NCBI GenBank assembly: GCA_032622095.1
Contig: CP136061.1
Span: forward strand, 175,051,692 to 175,115,691
Length of the DNA stretch: 64,000 nucleotides
Reading direction: 5' to 3'
Origin: Siphonodentalium dalli
Lineage: Eukaryota > Mollusca > Scaphopoda > Gadilida > Siphonodentaliidae
How positions within the stretch are numbered: the stretch's first letter is position 1; each line of letters starts with the position of its first letter. The translations under genes were made by a program, and so were the position numbers. The notes below the pieces were generated by a model. The model was given only the letters and a program-made list of their open reading frames with translations. It was not told the DNA's origin and made no database searches. Positions 11,511-23,012 of this stretch are shown here, piece after piece.

Positions 11511-12205
11511 AAGATTCCGCAAGTTATACTCAGGAATTAAACAAAACGCACTAGAATACCGATTAGGGCAAAATTTTACCTCCCCCTACGAGTTTGTACA
11601 CCCTATTTTTCTGCTTCAAACAAAGGCCAGATCGCCCAGAGTCGAACTGAACATCACCAGGTGACTCCTCCACTGGGTAAATGCAAAATTAATCGTATAT
11701 ACCTTTCCATGTCTTTTCTGTCGTTATATAGACGTCCGGTTCTAATTATTTTACCATAACATGGCTTTAAAAACACTGGTATTCTCCTGTACAACACTGG
11801 TATTCCGACGTTCACACTGGTATTCCGCGAGCCGATTGGACAGTGTGAATTTATCTTGATTAATCGGGTCAGTTTTTCCGCCCGATGTACCTTAAATCAT
11901 ACCTCTTTTAGGGACCGGTACTGCGTGTTGTGTGAAACATTCTTATGTCTGTCGTTCCTAGGAACGGGGGAAATTTTCATCGGGTCAGTCTTAACCTTCA
12001 AACGGGTACCCACAAATTATATATTGTGACCCCGACATGACCTTGACCTTGAAAATTATCAATTCAAGGTCAAATCGGGTAAAATATTGAAAAACCAAAA
12101 ATTAAATTAAAAAATTAATATTAACTCATTGAAAAACACACAAAAAAACCATAAAAAATTGTCATGTTTCTAACGAACGCCGCCAGTGGCGGGCTAACCT
12201 GTTAG

Positions 12206-13180
12206 TCTATACTATATATTTTGAGACTTCCGTATATATATTTGTGTGTGTGTGTGTGTGGGTACTTCATAGAATCTAAAACGGCTGAGCGGATTGAGCT
12301 CAAACTTCCTATCTAAGGGTAAAATCCCACGGACACCGTCGGCGTCGCGTTTTGGAAAAGCTCAGAGCACCCGTTCTCCAATCTCAGTCACAAAAAACGG
12401 CACTGCGGTGGTTAATCAAGTGATAATTTAATGAGCGTTTGTTTTTGACGCATCGCGATAAAGAGCGTCTGTTTACCATTCAACGTTATTAGCATCTGCA
12501 GAGAGATATACGGGAACAATACTTTTGAGTGGTTTGCTATGCGGGGAGATTTATTGGATGCCATAGTACTCTTACAACATCATTGTTATAGTATGTACGA
12601 CACTTAGGTCAGGGCTTAGGGGGGGGTAGTTAGTGTGGATATAGGCATAATGCTTCTCAGAAATCCCGGTTACAAACCAACACTCACAATTTTGTCTTTT
12701 GCATCAGATACCAACACCTCGACCGATCGGGACGAAACTTGGTACATGAGTGTAGTTTGACCAGGTGGTCGTCGTTGTCATATTGGCGAGCCCGTGGGAC
12801 GCCCGTGCAGCGCATGCGCAGATGAGATCTCGGAAACGGGTGGAGCTATCGACTTGAAATTTGGTATGTGAATGTATCTTGCCCCGGATACAAATTTTAT
12901 CGGGTCGCCGAGCCCGTGCGACGCCAGCTTCGCGCATGCGCAGACCAGATCTCGGAAACGGGTGGAGCTATCGACTTGAAATTCGGTTTTTGAATAGCCC
13001 GGACAACGTCGGGCTCAACAATTTTTCATAGGGTCAGTTCTTTCCGCCCGATGTAACTTAAATCTTTTAGGGACGGGTACCATAATTTCTCTTGATTAAA
13101 AAGGCACAATTAACTTGTTGAAAAGCCCAAAAAATGTCATGTTTCTGACCAATACCGCCAGTGGCGGGCTAACCTGCTAG
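12206..13180 (+). mobile_element. Helitron-like unit 2
   Basis: It starts TCTATACTATATATTTTGAG immediately after the CTAG-type end of unit 1 and ends in the CCGCC-AGT-GGCGG hairpin plus CTGCTAG at 13180. Two copies of the CpG-rich 122-bp minisatellite lie at about 12770-12990. From about 12400 to its end it is nearly identical to the equivalent part of unit 3. It has no coding content; the minus-strand frame beginning MREAGVARARRPDK is a read-through of the minisatellite. Confidence 0.82.
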
Positions 13181-14151
13181 TCTATACTATATCTATACTA
13201 TATATTTTGAGACTTCGTATATGTGTGTGTGTGTACTTCATAGAATCCAAAACGCGTGTACAGATTGAGCTCAAACTTCCTATGTAAGTGTCAAATCCCA
13301 CCGACACGACCGTGGTCGCGGTTTAGAGAAGCTCAGAGCACCCGTTCTCCAATCTCAAATCACCGCAAAGGCACGGCGGGGGTTAATCAAGTGATTATTT
13401 AATGAGCGTTTGTTTTTGACGCATCGCGATAAAGAGCGTCTGTTTACCATTCAACGTTATTAGCATCTGCAGAGAGATATACGGGAACAATACTTTTGAG
13501 TGGTTTGCTATGCGGGGAGATTTATTGGATGCCATAGTACTCTTACAACATCATTGTTATAGTATGTATGACACTTAGGTCAGGGATTAGGGGGGGGTAG
13601 TTAGTGTGGATATAGGCATAATGCTTCTCAGAAATCCCGGTTACAAACCAACACTCACAATTTCGTCTTTTGCATCAGATACCAACACCTCGACCGATCG
13701 GGGCGAAACTTGGTACATGAGTGTAGTTTGACCAGGTGGTCGTCGTTGTCGTATTGGCGAGCCCGTGGGACGCCCGTGCAGCGCATGCGCAGATGAGATC
13801 TCGGAAACGGGTGGAGCTATCGACTTGAAATTTGGTATGTGAATGTATCTTGCCCCGGATACGAATTTTATCGGGTCGCCGAGCCCGTGCGACGCCAGCT
13901 TCGCGCATGCGCAGACCAGATCTCGGAAACGGGTGGAGCTATCGACTTGAAATTCGGTTTTTGAATAGCCCGGACAACGTCGGGCTCAACAATTTTTCAT
14001 CGGGTCAGTTCTTTCCGCCCGATGTACCTTAAATCTTTTAGGGACGGGTACCATAATTTCTCTTGATTAAAAAGGCACAATTAACTCGTTGAAAAGCCCA
14101 AAAAATGTCATGTTTCTGACCAATGCCGCCAGTGGCGGGCTAACCTGCTAG
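13181..14151 (+). mobile_element. Helitron-like unit 3
   Basis: It joins directly to unit 2 (CTGCTAG then TCTATACTATA). Its start carries a doubled TCTATACTATA, shared only with unit 4. The body repeats unit 2 and the first 240 bp or so repeat unit 4, so the recent duplication has a period of about 970 bp and is out of register with the element ends. It holds two 122-bp minisatellite copies and the usual 3' hairpin. Confidence 0.82.
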
Positions 14152-15216
14152 TCTATACTATATCTATACTATATATTTTGAGACTTCGTATATGTGTGTG
14201 TGTACTTCATAGAATCCAAAACGCGTGTACAGATTGAGCTCAAACTTCCTATGTAAGTGTCAAATCCCACCGACACGACCGTGGTCGCGGTTTAGAGAAG
14301 CTCAGAGCACCCGTTCTCCAATCTCAAATCACCGCAAAGGCACGGCGGGGGTTAATCAAGTGATTATTTAATGAGCGTTTGTTTTTGACGCATCTCTATA
14401 AAGAGCGTCTGTTTCCCATTCAACGTTATTCGCATCTGCAGAGTTATACGGGAACGCAAACGTTATCGCTCAAAATTTATTCCCTGCGAGCACGGATTGC
14501 GCACTCTGTTTTTACAGTATATACCTTTGGTATATACCGAAATCATCCCAGATAATCACGAATATAGCATCAGATTTCTCCCCAGATATTCCGTTATAAA
14601 GCTACTGGAATCTGCCAATCTACGGGAAATTCCAGGGAATGCCGATTGAGCTCAAACTTGCTACCTACGGGAAGAGTCATATATATGAGTGTGTCCTTTA
14701 TAGACTCTAACCAATTGAGCTCAAACTTGCTAAATAAGAAAATAGCCCCCAAGCCGTAAATATCAACAACAACGATATTACTAAATACACGTTTTCGGCA
14801 ATGTGAGAGTTTTCGGGGAGCCGTGATGCCAACAACAACGACCCGAAGACAGATTTCCCGACGGGAAGCGTTTGTTTTAAATTCAATGCAATGTTTATAT
14901 CGTAGAGAGATTTCACGAAACAAAGAATGCGTTGTCTGTCGTTCCTAGGAAGGTGGGGATTTCTACGGGTAAATTTTTCCGCCAGAAACAAAAAAATTAA
15001 TTAAAACAATTTACAATTTAATTAAAACAATTTAAAATTCAAAAAAATTAACAATAAAAAAACAATTCAGAAACAAAATATATTAAATTTAAAAAACATT
15101 AAATTCATATTCAAAAATAAAAAACAAAAATAAATAAAAACAAAATAATTACAAAAATGTCATGTTTCTGACAAAGCCATGGGACGAATGCCGCCAGTGG
15201 CGGGCTAACCTGCTAG
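14152..15216 (+). mobile_element. Helitron-like unit 4
   Basis: The first part matches unit 3; the later part differs, with a GTATATACC-TTT-GGTATATAC palindrome at about 14518-14538 and a long A-rich tract at 14990-15150. It ends with the GGCGG hairpin and TGCTAG at 15216. No coding content. Confidence 0.8.
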
Positions 15217-16795
15217 TACTATATATTTTGAGAACTCCGTATATATATATGTATGTGTGTGGGTACTTCATGGAATCCAAAACGCATGTACATATTGAGC
15301 TCAAATTTTGTATGTAAGTGTAAAATCCCACCGACACGTCCGTGGTCGAGTTTTGGAGAAGCTCAGAGCACCCTTTATCCACTCCCAAATCACCGCAAAG
15401 GCACGGCGGGGGCTAATCGCGTTGATAGTTAAAGAGCGTTCCTATCCGCAGTGTCGTTGATAAAGAGCGTATGTGCGTAAATGTGATTCTTACGTCTGGG
15501 TCTGGGCATGTGCGTCATTATACAGACATGAGCGTGTGATTCTTACGTACTTATGGCTTCGTAGGAACGCGGATCGGGTCAGTTTTTCAGCCCTAGGTGA
15601 TCTTCACCTTGAAACGGGTACCCACAAATGATATATATCTGGGTGTCCTTTATAGACTGGAACCGATTGAGCTCAAACTTGCTACCTACCGGATGTGTCA
15701 TGGACGGGTTAAATTGTGACCCAGACCTGACATTGACCTTGAAAATGATCAATTCAAGGTCAAATCGGGTAAAATATTGAAAAACCAAAAATATAAACAA
15801 AAAATTAAATAAAATAATTAATATGTCATGTTTCGGACAAACGCCGCCGGTAGCTCAAATTTCGTATGTAAGTGTAAAATCCCACCGACACCGCCGTGGT
15901 CGCGTTTTGGAGAAGCTCAGAGCACCCTTTATCCACTCCCAAATCACCGCAAAGGCACGGCGTGGGTTAATCAAGTGATTATTTAATGAGCGTTTGTTTT
16001 TGACGCATCGCTATAAAGAGCGTCTGTTTGCCATTCAACGTTATTAGCATCTGCAGAGAGATATACGGAACATAAATTAAATTTAAAAAACATTTGTTTC
16101 TGACCAACCCTGCGAGCACGGATGGCGCGCTTTGTTTTTACAGTATATACCTTTGGTATATACCGAAATCATCCCAGATAATCACGAATACAGCATCAGA
16201 TTTCTCCCCAGATATACAGTTATAAAGCTAATGGAATCTGCCAATCTCATATATATTTTGAAGACCTCTGTCTGTATGTATGTTTGTTTGTTTGTTTGTC
16301 TGTCTGTCATTAATACAAATCTACGATTCTCGACCGATCGGGACGAAACTTGGTACGTGTGTGTAGTTTGACCAGGCGGTGAACGTTGTCGTATTGGCGA
16401 GCCCGTGCGGCGCCCGCTTCGCGCATGCGCAGACGAGATATCGGAAACGGGTGGAGCTATCGACTTGAAATTTGCTATGTGAATGTATCTTGCACCGGAT
16501 ACGAATTTTATCGGGTCGCCGAGCCCGTGCGACGCCAGCTTCGCGCATGCGCAGACCAGATCTCGGAAACGGGTGGAGCTATCGACTTGAAATTTGCTAT
16601 GTGAATGTATCTTGCACCGGATACAAATTTTATCGGGTCGCCGAGCCCGTGCGACGCCAGCTTCGCGCATGCGCAGACGAGATCTTGGAAACGGGTGGAG
16701 CTATCGACTTGAAATTTGGTATGTGAATGTATCTTGGCCCGGATACGAATTTTATCGGGTCGAATAGCCCGGACAACGTCGGGCTCATCGGCTAG
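15217..16795 (+). mobile_element. Helitron-like units 5a/5b, rearranged
   Basis: It begins TACTATATATTTTGAG (the C of the TC start is missing) right after unit 4. Near 15845 the 3' subterminal sequence GCCGCCGGT runs straight into AGCTCAAATTTCG of the 5' region, so a deletion fused two tandem units and removed one 3' tip and one 5' tip. At about 16242 another related start (CATATATATTTTGAAGACC) follows, with GTTT/GTCT microsatellite and three 122-bp minisatellite copies. It ends CGGCTAG at 16795 without the usual hairpin. Confidence 0.68.
16380..16790 (+). repeat. 122-bp CpG-rich minisatellite inside a Helitron unit
   Basis: The unit reads GTCGCCGAGCCCGTGCGACG, then CGCGCATGCGCAGA, TCTCGGAAACGGGTGGAGC, TATCGACTTGAAATTTG and TGTATCTTG; starts at 16515 and 16637 give a 122-bp period. 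Further copies are at 12770-12990, 13740-13960, 31070-31345 and 31700-32110. Each carries a CGCATGCGCA core. Long open frames on both strands are a by-product of the GC-rich repeat. Confidence 0.85.
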
Positions 16796-17359
16796 TCTAC
16801 TATATAATTTGAGACTTCCGTATATATATATATATATATGTATGTGTGTATATATGTGGGTACTTCATAGAATCGAAAACGCGTGTAGGAACGGGTATCC
16901 CCACAGCAAAATGTCGGCTTATAAGACATCTTTACTACACATGACAGCCGATGGACAATTGGTCTCTATATATGTACCAAAATTACGCCGCGTTGGCGAC
17001 TGGGAAATTCCAGGGAATGCCGATTGAGCTCAAACTTGCTACCTACGGGAAGTGTCATATATATGAGTGTGTCCTTTATAGACTCGAACCGATTGAGCTC
17101 AAACTTGCTAAATATTGACTGGGAAATTCCAGGGAATGCCGATTGAGCTCAAACTTGCTACCTACGGGAAGTGTCATATATATGTGTGTGTCCTTTAGAC
17201 TGAGCTCAAACTTGCTAAATACGGGAAGTGTCATGGACGGGTTCATTGAAAAACAAAAAAATTCGGGCAAAATTGAAAAACAAAATTAAAAAGGCACAAT
17301 TAAATCATTGAAAAACAAAAACAAATCGGGTAAAATTTAAATAAAAAAAATTCAATTAA

Positions 17360-18210
17360 CACGTTCACTGCCACTACGAGTTAACTCGTAGTAAACGGTT
17401 CCATGGGGACTGCTACTACGAGTTAACTCGTAGTAATGTTCATACCACATAAATAATAACACAAACCGCAAGCAATGTTGGTGTATGCGCCAATATATGT
17501 CCAACGATCCCATTGATCGATTTTATATGTATAATTACGATGGCTTGAGATACAACGATTCCCACAGCCCGAACAAGGGGTGGGGTCCAGATAGAAATCT
17601 TGGTAGGATACTCCAATTCACCAGGACCATGATATACATGTGCAACTGGACCATTCCCGGACACATTGTGTATATATAAAGGAATTATCGTGCTTTATAC
17701 AATTTGTGTCTATCAAATGAAAGATGAAACGTGTTATAAAGCTCCTACGAGATAACTCGTAGTCGGCACCTGGGATGAAACTCACCAGTGGTCATCGCTG
17801 GTGCCAGCTACGAGATAACTCGTAGGTAAATACCTATTATGTTTTTTGACGTCTTATTCGACATAGCCTGTACCAATTATCATATATAAATTCATTTACC
17901 ATGTCTTACATACGATATGCTTGTACATGTATAGCACTCTTCATCATCTAAGACACTGACAACGTAATTGTATTTACTACGAGATAACTCGTAGCTGGCA
18001 CCAGGGATGAAACACTAATAAATTCTGTCCCAGGTGCCGACTACGAGTTATCTCGTAGTAGTCTTATAACATGTTTCAGCATCATATGACCCGATATTGG
18101 TCGAAGCATTACTCATACATACGTAAAATATCATCTACTATCGGCAAAATATAAAATCCCATGTTGGCATACGGGATGGAATTACCCATTGGTTTTCGGC
18201 AGTGAACGTG
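17360..18210 (+). mobile_element. piggyBac-like non-autonomous element rich in palindromes
   Basis: The terminal inverted repeat CACGTTCACTGCC / GGCAGTGAACGTG is flanked by TTAA at 17356-17359 and 18211-18214, the target duplication of piggyBac-type transposons. The 851-bp interior has no coding capacity. It contains six copies of an 18-bp palindrome: CTACGAGTTAACTCGTAG at 17374 and 17416, and the near-palindrome with GATAAC at 17745, 17808, 17977 and (inverted) 18041. Two internal copies lie next to GGCACC and GGGATGAAAC words. Confidence 0.85.
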
Positions 18211-18214
18211 TTAA

Positions 18215-18895
18215 CAAGACAGTCAATGACTGTGGGGTCGCTCACCAGACTGCAAAGACTGATAAGACTGGGACTCTGGAGACCACAACAGTCAGAACTT
18301 TTCATAATCACTTTAAAAGAAGTAGATATCTAAAGAGTTAAATCTAAAACAAAAAAATTGGAGTTATGTCCCTGGCCCCGCCCACATTTGACCCAGTGAC
18401 CTGATTTGAACAAATCTGAACCCCAGTCACCCAAGGATCCTTCATACCAAATATGAACCCATATAGCCTGATGGTATTTGAGAAGAAGTCACTTTAAGAA
18501 TACTATGGAGGGAAAGAGTTATGGCCCTGGCTTCGCAACTATTTCAAGTGAACTCATTTGAACAAATCTGAATGTGAGTCACCTAGGAACATCCACACCA
18601 AATATGAAACCATTCGGTCTTATTGTTCTGAAGATATTTAAAAGAATTACTATGGTGGGAAAGAGTTATGGCCCTGGCTTCGCAACTATTTGACCCAGTG
18701 ACCGCATTTGAACAAATCTGAATGAGAATCACCTAGGGAACATCCACACCAAATATGAACCCATTTGGTCTTATGGTTCCAGAGGAGAAGATGTTCAAAT
18801 AATTGTTGTCGGACGGATGGGCGGACAGACGATGGACGGACGAGGAGTGATGACTATAGCTCCGCCGGAGCACAGGTAGGGTGGCTGGTTGATAA
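18215..18895 (+). repeat. Dispersed tandem repeat family 2, copy 1
   Basis: Monomers of about 190 bp with GAGTTATGGCCCTGGC, TTGACCCAGTGACC, ATTTGAACAAATCTGAA, CACCTAGG, CCACACCAAATATGAACCC and GGTTCCAGAGGAGAAGATGT. It closes with a GGACGGATGGGCGGACAGAC-type run, then GTGATGACTATAGCTCCGCCGGAG, the left half of a hairpin. The block 18449-18830 is almost repeated at 21821-22205. Confidence 0.75.
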
Positions 18896-19458
18896 TTAAA
18901 TCTCTTATCTCCGCCCCTATTTGAACAAACGTGAATCCCCATCTATGAGATCCATTCATTTTGTAATTTCAGACATTAGATTTTAAGAGTTGAACTGATC
19001 TGATTTTCCTAAAATGACCCCAAATCTGAAAAAATCGAAACCCCAGTCACCGAAGGACCCTCCATACCAAACATAATCTAAATAGTCCAGATGGTTCTTG
19101 AGAAGAAATTGTTTTAAGAATTACTATGGAAGGAAAGAGTTATGGCCCTGACTTCTCACCTATTTGACCTGATGAACTCATTTGAACAAATCTGAATGTG
19201 AGTCACCTGGGGGACATCCACACCTAAATATATAAACCCATTTGGTCTTTAATATGTATCTGGAGAAGAAAACAATTGATGGACGGATAGGGACATAATG
19301 ACAGATGGATGGATGGGAGAACAGTCTGACATAGAGACTGACAAATTCAATCCAATATACCCCCCAAGTTTTCTTTGCAAAATCAGGGTATAATGAGTTC
19401 AACTGGATACTGGTGGTTAAGAACATAATATTCGAACAGACAAGCCTGAACATAGTGC

Positions 19459-19851
19459 CTGACATTTGCAGAATGAGGTCCCCAAAGGGTGAATTTAATG
19501 ACACAATCCTGCAATGCGGGCCAGCATCACCCTCTGGGGACCTCATTCTGTGTAGGTCTCAACTGCTATGGGAGACATAGCATTAGATTGAAGTTATCCA
19601 GTTAAAGTTGGTGATGTGCACCCATTGGGCACCTCAATTATGCATTTTATATTCACAAATTAGGGGATATAGAAACTAAACAGAAGGGCTAAAGTAAGTA
19701 AAAATGTCAATTTAAGTGCCTATATACTTCCCAGAATATGAGGCCTAAGCAGAATGAGGACCCTGGCTAGTGTATATGGTGATGCTAGACTGCTGTACAG
19801 AGTAGCATAACTAAATTCACCCTCTGGGGACCTCATTCTGCAAATGCCAGA
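19459..19851. mobile_element. Small inverted-repeat element, copy 1
   Basis: GACATTTGCAGAATGAGG at the left end is inverted as CCTCATTCTGCAAATG at the right end. An internal CTCTGGGGACCTCATTCTG at 19532-19550 suggests a nested or rearranged copy. No coding capacity; no target duplication recognised. Similar copies lie at 19981-20497 and 20906-21030. Confidence 0.6.
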
Positions 19852-19980
19852 TAGAAGACAAATTTAATCCAATATATACACCCCCCCCCCATTTTTCTTT
19901 GAATATTAGTCGTATGATTTCATCTGGATAAGTGGTGATTAAAACAATAATATGAAATGGCCAAACCTGAATTTAGTATG

Positions 19981-20497
19981 TCTGACATTTGCAGAATTAG
20001 GTCCCAAAAATGTGGATTTAATGACAATATTCTGTAAGGCAGGCTAGCATCACCAAATTCATCCTCAATCTGATTAGGCCCCAATGGCCAATAAAACCAA
20101 GGAACAGATTGAAGTCCTACAGTTGAAGTTGGTGATACACACCCATTGAGCACCTCAATTATGCATTTTATCTTCTGCAAATTAGGGGGACATTGAAACT
20201 GAACAGGTGGAAAAAAGTGACTAAATCAATGAAGTCCTACAGTTGAAGTTGGTGATACACACCCATTGAGCACCTCAATTATGCATTTTATCTTCTGCAA
20301 ATTAGGGGGACATTGAAACTGAACAGGTGGAAAAAGTGACTAAATCAAACTGTCAATTTGATACTTAGGATACTTCCCAGAATATGAGGACTAAGCAGAA
20401 TTAGGTCCCTGGCGGGTGTATTTGGTGATGCTAGCATGCTGTATGGGGTAGCACCACTAAATTCACCATCTGGGGACCTCACTATGTAAATGTCAGA
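19981..20497. mobile_element. Small inverted-repeat element, copy 2, with tandem duplication
   Basis: The ends are TCTGACATTTGCAGAAT and TGTAAATGTCAGA. Inside, a 120-bp segment beginning GAAGTCCTACAGTTGAAG (20111 and 20231) is duplicated in tandem almost without change, so that duplication is recent relative to the element. Confidence 0.65.
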
Positions 20498-21529
20498 CAC
20501 ACTATTTCCAGACTTGAAGAAATCAAAGCCATTCACAGTATCATTGAATGTCAGTCATCACCTAACAATGGAAGCACCAGTTTGTTGTTAAATTGCTACA
20601 GATATGTTTAGATTAGAATAATACATGTCATCTGGCCAGTTTATATAATTAATGACCTGTACCTTTACAGATATATATGCCTCTGTGGTGAGAAGAGGTA
20701 TTTAATTGAGAGGTGATATGGCTTGGAAGGGATGTTGGTTGATGGCAGGGTTGGGCCTGGGCCATGTGGGAGGGGGTGGGTGGGGGAGGGTGGAATGTTT
20801 CCATAATTTCATTAAAGAGTAAAGTTTCATAACTCTGCAGATGTTATATATAATGGTGTCACTTTTTTTTCAAATTTTAAAACATGTTTAAAAAAAAATT
20901 GTCCCAGAAAATGAGGCCTAAGCAGAATAAGGTAATTGATGGTGTATTTGGTGATGCTAGCCTGCTGTATGGGGTAGCAACACTAAATTCACCATCTGGG
21001 GACTTCATTCTGCAAATGTCAGACACACTATGTCCAGGCTTGAAGAAATGAACAATGGACTATTCCTTGTAGACTCTGGTAGAATAGTTGTTTAGCTAAT
21101 GTCATGTCTTGTAATGATTATGACAGATGGTAAACTGGTCTGAAGCAAGCAGTCTTCAGCAAGAGTATCGGGTGACCACACTAAGATAAATTGGCTTTTT
21201 CAATAATACAGGCTTCAGTGTTCTCTTAAAAATTAATAGTGCATAGCAAAGAGGTGTTAATAATAAAGGGCCATAACTCTGTTAAAATATATCGGATCAA
21301 ACCCATATTTTAACTTGATCTGTATATAAGTGTCAAATTTGGTGTTGATCAGATGAAAAATGTTTGAGTAATCCTGTCTTGGATGAATTATATATCAAAA
21401 CAAGAGTGGAAGGGTTAAATAAACAATACCAAAATCCATACAGATGAAGAACATGCGAAGAAAAATCTAGGTAAGAAATATGAGGCTGTGATGTGTCCTA
21501 AACAAAAATTAAAGGTCAAAATGCAAAAA
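20498..21529. other. Old repeat debris
   Basis: It holds a third partial copy of the small inverted-repeat element (20906-21030), a G-rich stretch near 20765-20790 (GGGAGGGGGTGGGTGGGGGAGGG in short G runs) and the CATAACTCTGTTAAAA / GGATCAAACCCATATT motif near 21270. No gene seen. Confidence 0.5.
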
Positions 21530-22258
21530 TTAAATTTTTTGTTTTTAAAGTTATGTCCCTGGCTCTGCCCCTATTTGACCCAGTGACCCTATTTGAACAA
21601 ATCTGAACCCCAGTCACCCAAGGTATCTCTGTACCAAATATAAGCTAAATCGACCAAATATTTTTTTAGAAGAAGTCATTGTAAGAATTACTATGAGTTA
21701 TGGCCCTGGTTTCTCAACTAATTGACCGGGTGACCTCATTTGAACAAATCTGAACACCAGTGACCCAAGGACCCTCCATACCAAATAATAACTAAATCGG
21801 CCCAATGGTTCTGAACAAATATGAACCCATATAGCCTGATGGTATTTGAGAAGAAGTCACTTTAAGAATACTATGGAGGGAAAGAGTTATGGCCCTGGCT
21901 TCGCAACTATTTCAAGTGAACTCATTTGAACAAATCTGAATGTGAGTCACCTAGGGAACATCCACACCAAATATGAAACCATTCGGTCTTATTGTTCTGA
22001 AGATATTTAAAAGAATTACTATGGAGGAATAGAGTTATGGCCCTGGCTTCGCAACTATTTGACCCAGTGACCTCATTTGAACAAATCTGAATGAGAGTCA
22101 CCTAGGGAACATCCACACCAAATATGAACCAATTCGGTATGATGGTTTCAGAGGAGAAGATGTTTTTAAAAAAGTTGACTGACGGACGGACAGACGGATG
22201 GACGACGGACGAGGAGTGATGACTATAGCTCCACCGGAGACTTCGTCTCAGGTGAGCT
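21530..22258 (+). repeat. Dispersed tandem repeat family 2, copy 2 with intact 3' hairpin
   Basis: Same monomers as 18215-18895. It ends in a GACGGACGGACAGACGG run and GTGATGACTATAGCTCC, ACCGGAGACTTCGTCTC, AGGTGAGCTAAAA: the terminal part folds as a hairpin and stops at GAGCTAA, after which Helitron unit 6 sequence resumes. That gives a precise 3' boundary for this family. Confidence 0.75.
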
Positions 22259-22383
22259 AAAAAATTAAAAAGGCACAATTAACTCATTGAATAACAAAAA
22301 AATTAAATCATTGAAAAACAAAAAATTAAATTAAAATTGTCATGTTTCTGACTATTGCCGCCAGTGGCTGGCTAACATGCTAG

Positions 22384-23012
22384 TCTACTATATATTTTGA
22401 GACTTCCGTATATATATGTGTGTGTGTGTGTGTGGGTACTTCATAGAATCGAAAACGGCTGCGCGGATCGAGCTCAAATTTTGTATATAATGGTAGAAAC
22501 ACACTGGGATCGTCGACGTCGCATTTGGGACAAGCTCTGAGCACTCATTCTCCACTCCCAATCATCAAAATCCCCCCATTCCTAGGAATGGGGGAAATTT
22601 TCAATCATACTTCTTTTAGGGACGGGTACTGCATGTTGTGTGAAAACAAAAAATGCGTGTTGTGTGATTCTTATGTCTGTCGTTCCTAGGAACGGGGAAA
22701 TTTTCATCGGGTCAGTTTTTCCGCCCGATGTACCTTAAACCATACCTCTTTTAGGGACGGGTACTGCGTGTTGTGTGATTTTTATGTCTACTTCACCTTA
22801 ATCGGGTAAAATAAGGTCTAATTGTGTAAAATATTGAAAAATTTAATTAAAAAATTAATTCAAAAATCCAGTAAATTTAAAATGCACAATTAACTCATGT
22901 TATAAAAAAAAAATTAATACCAACTCATTGAAAAAAAAAAAAGGAAAAAAAAAATTAATTAAAAATTGTCATGTTTCTGACGAACGCCGCCAGTGGCGGG
23001 CTAACCTGCTAG
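22384..23012 (+). mobile_element. Helitron-like unit 7
   Basis: Compact 629-bp unit. It starts TCTACTATATATTTTGAGAC, then has GT microsatellite, TACTTCATAGAATCG, two copies of a GTTCCTAGGAACGGG palindromic word, an A-rich tract and the terminal CCGCC-AGT-GGCGG hairpin with CTGCTAG. Both junctions are direct CTAG-TCTA joins. Confidence 0.83.

Larger units (their letters stand above)
9272..11849 (+). mobile_element. Element with 540-bp terminal inverted arms
   Basis: The left arm (9272-9812) and right arm (11310-11849) are inverted copies of each other at high identity. The outer tip is TTCACACTGTCC, followed by three close copies of GGAATACCAGTGT. Inside the arms lies an exon-like segment ending in a GTAAGT donor. 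The centre carries a 180-codon ORF (10423-10965). I see no transposase. Flanks ACTTCCAAT and TTTATCTTG share no clear target duplication. It interrupts Helitron unit 1. A long-inverted-repeat DNA transposon or a foldback element with captured host exons would fit; the superfamily is undetermined. Confidence 0.75.
8299..12205 (+). mobile_element. Helitron-like unit 1 (split by a nested element)
   Basis: The 5' end is TC followed by TATATATATATTTTGAGAC and a GT-rich microsatellite, then TACTTCATAGAATC and AGCTCAAATTTCGTAT, the shared start of every unit in this array. The 3' end has the hairpin CCGCC-AGT-GGCGG, then GCTAACCTGTTAG at 12205. TC start, 3' hairpin about 10 nt from the end and CTAG-like terminus are Helitron signatures. 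The base before TC is A and the base after the last unit of the array is T, as expected for Helitron insertion. No Rep/helicase is present, so it is non-autonomous. A 2.6-kb inverted-repeat element occupies 9272-11849. Confidence 0.8.
16796..22383 (+). mobile_element. Helitron-like unit 6 with nested insertions
   Basis: Starts TCTACTATATAATTTGAGAC. It contains two partial tandem copies of ATTCCAGGGAATGCCGATTG (around 17005 and 17130). It is then broken by the TTAA element at 17360-18210 and older repeats to about 22258. Helitron sequence resumes with AAAAAGGCACAATTAACTC and ends with the hairpin CCGCCAGTGGCTGG and CATGCTAG at 22383. Confidence 0.7.

Noticed and set aside
16182-16670. 162-codon minus-strand frame (MREAGVARARRPDK...) and sister frames at 12704, 13675, 30922, 31644
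   Set aside because: They read through the 122-bp CpG-rich minisatellite; the same peptide is repeated in step with the DNA repeat and both strands are open, so this is repeat composition.
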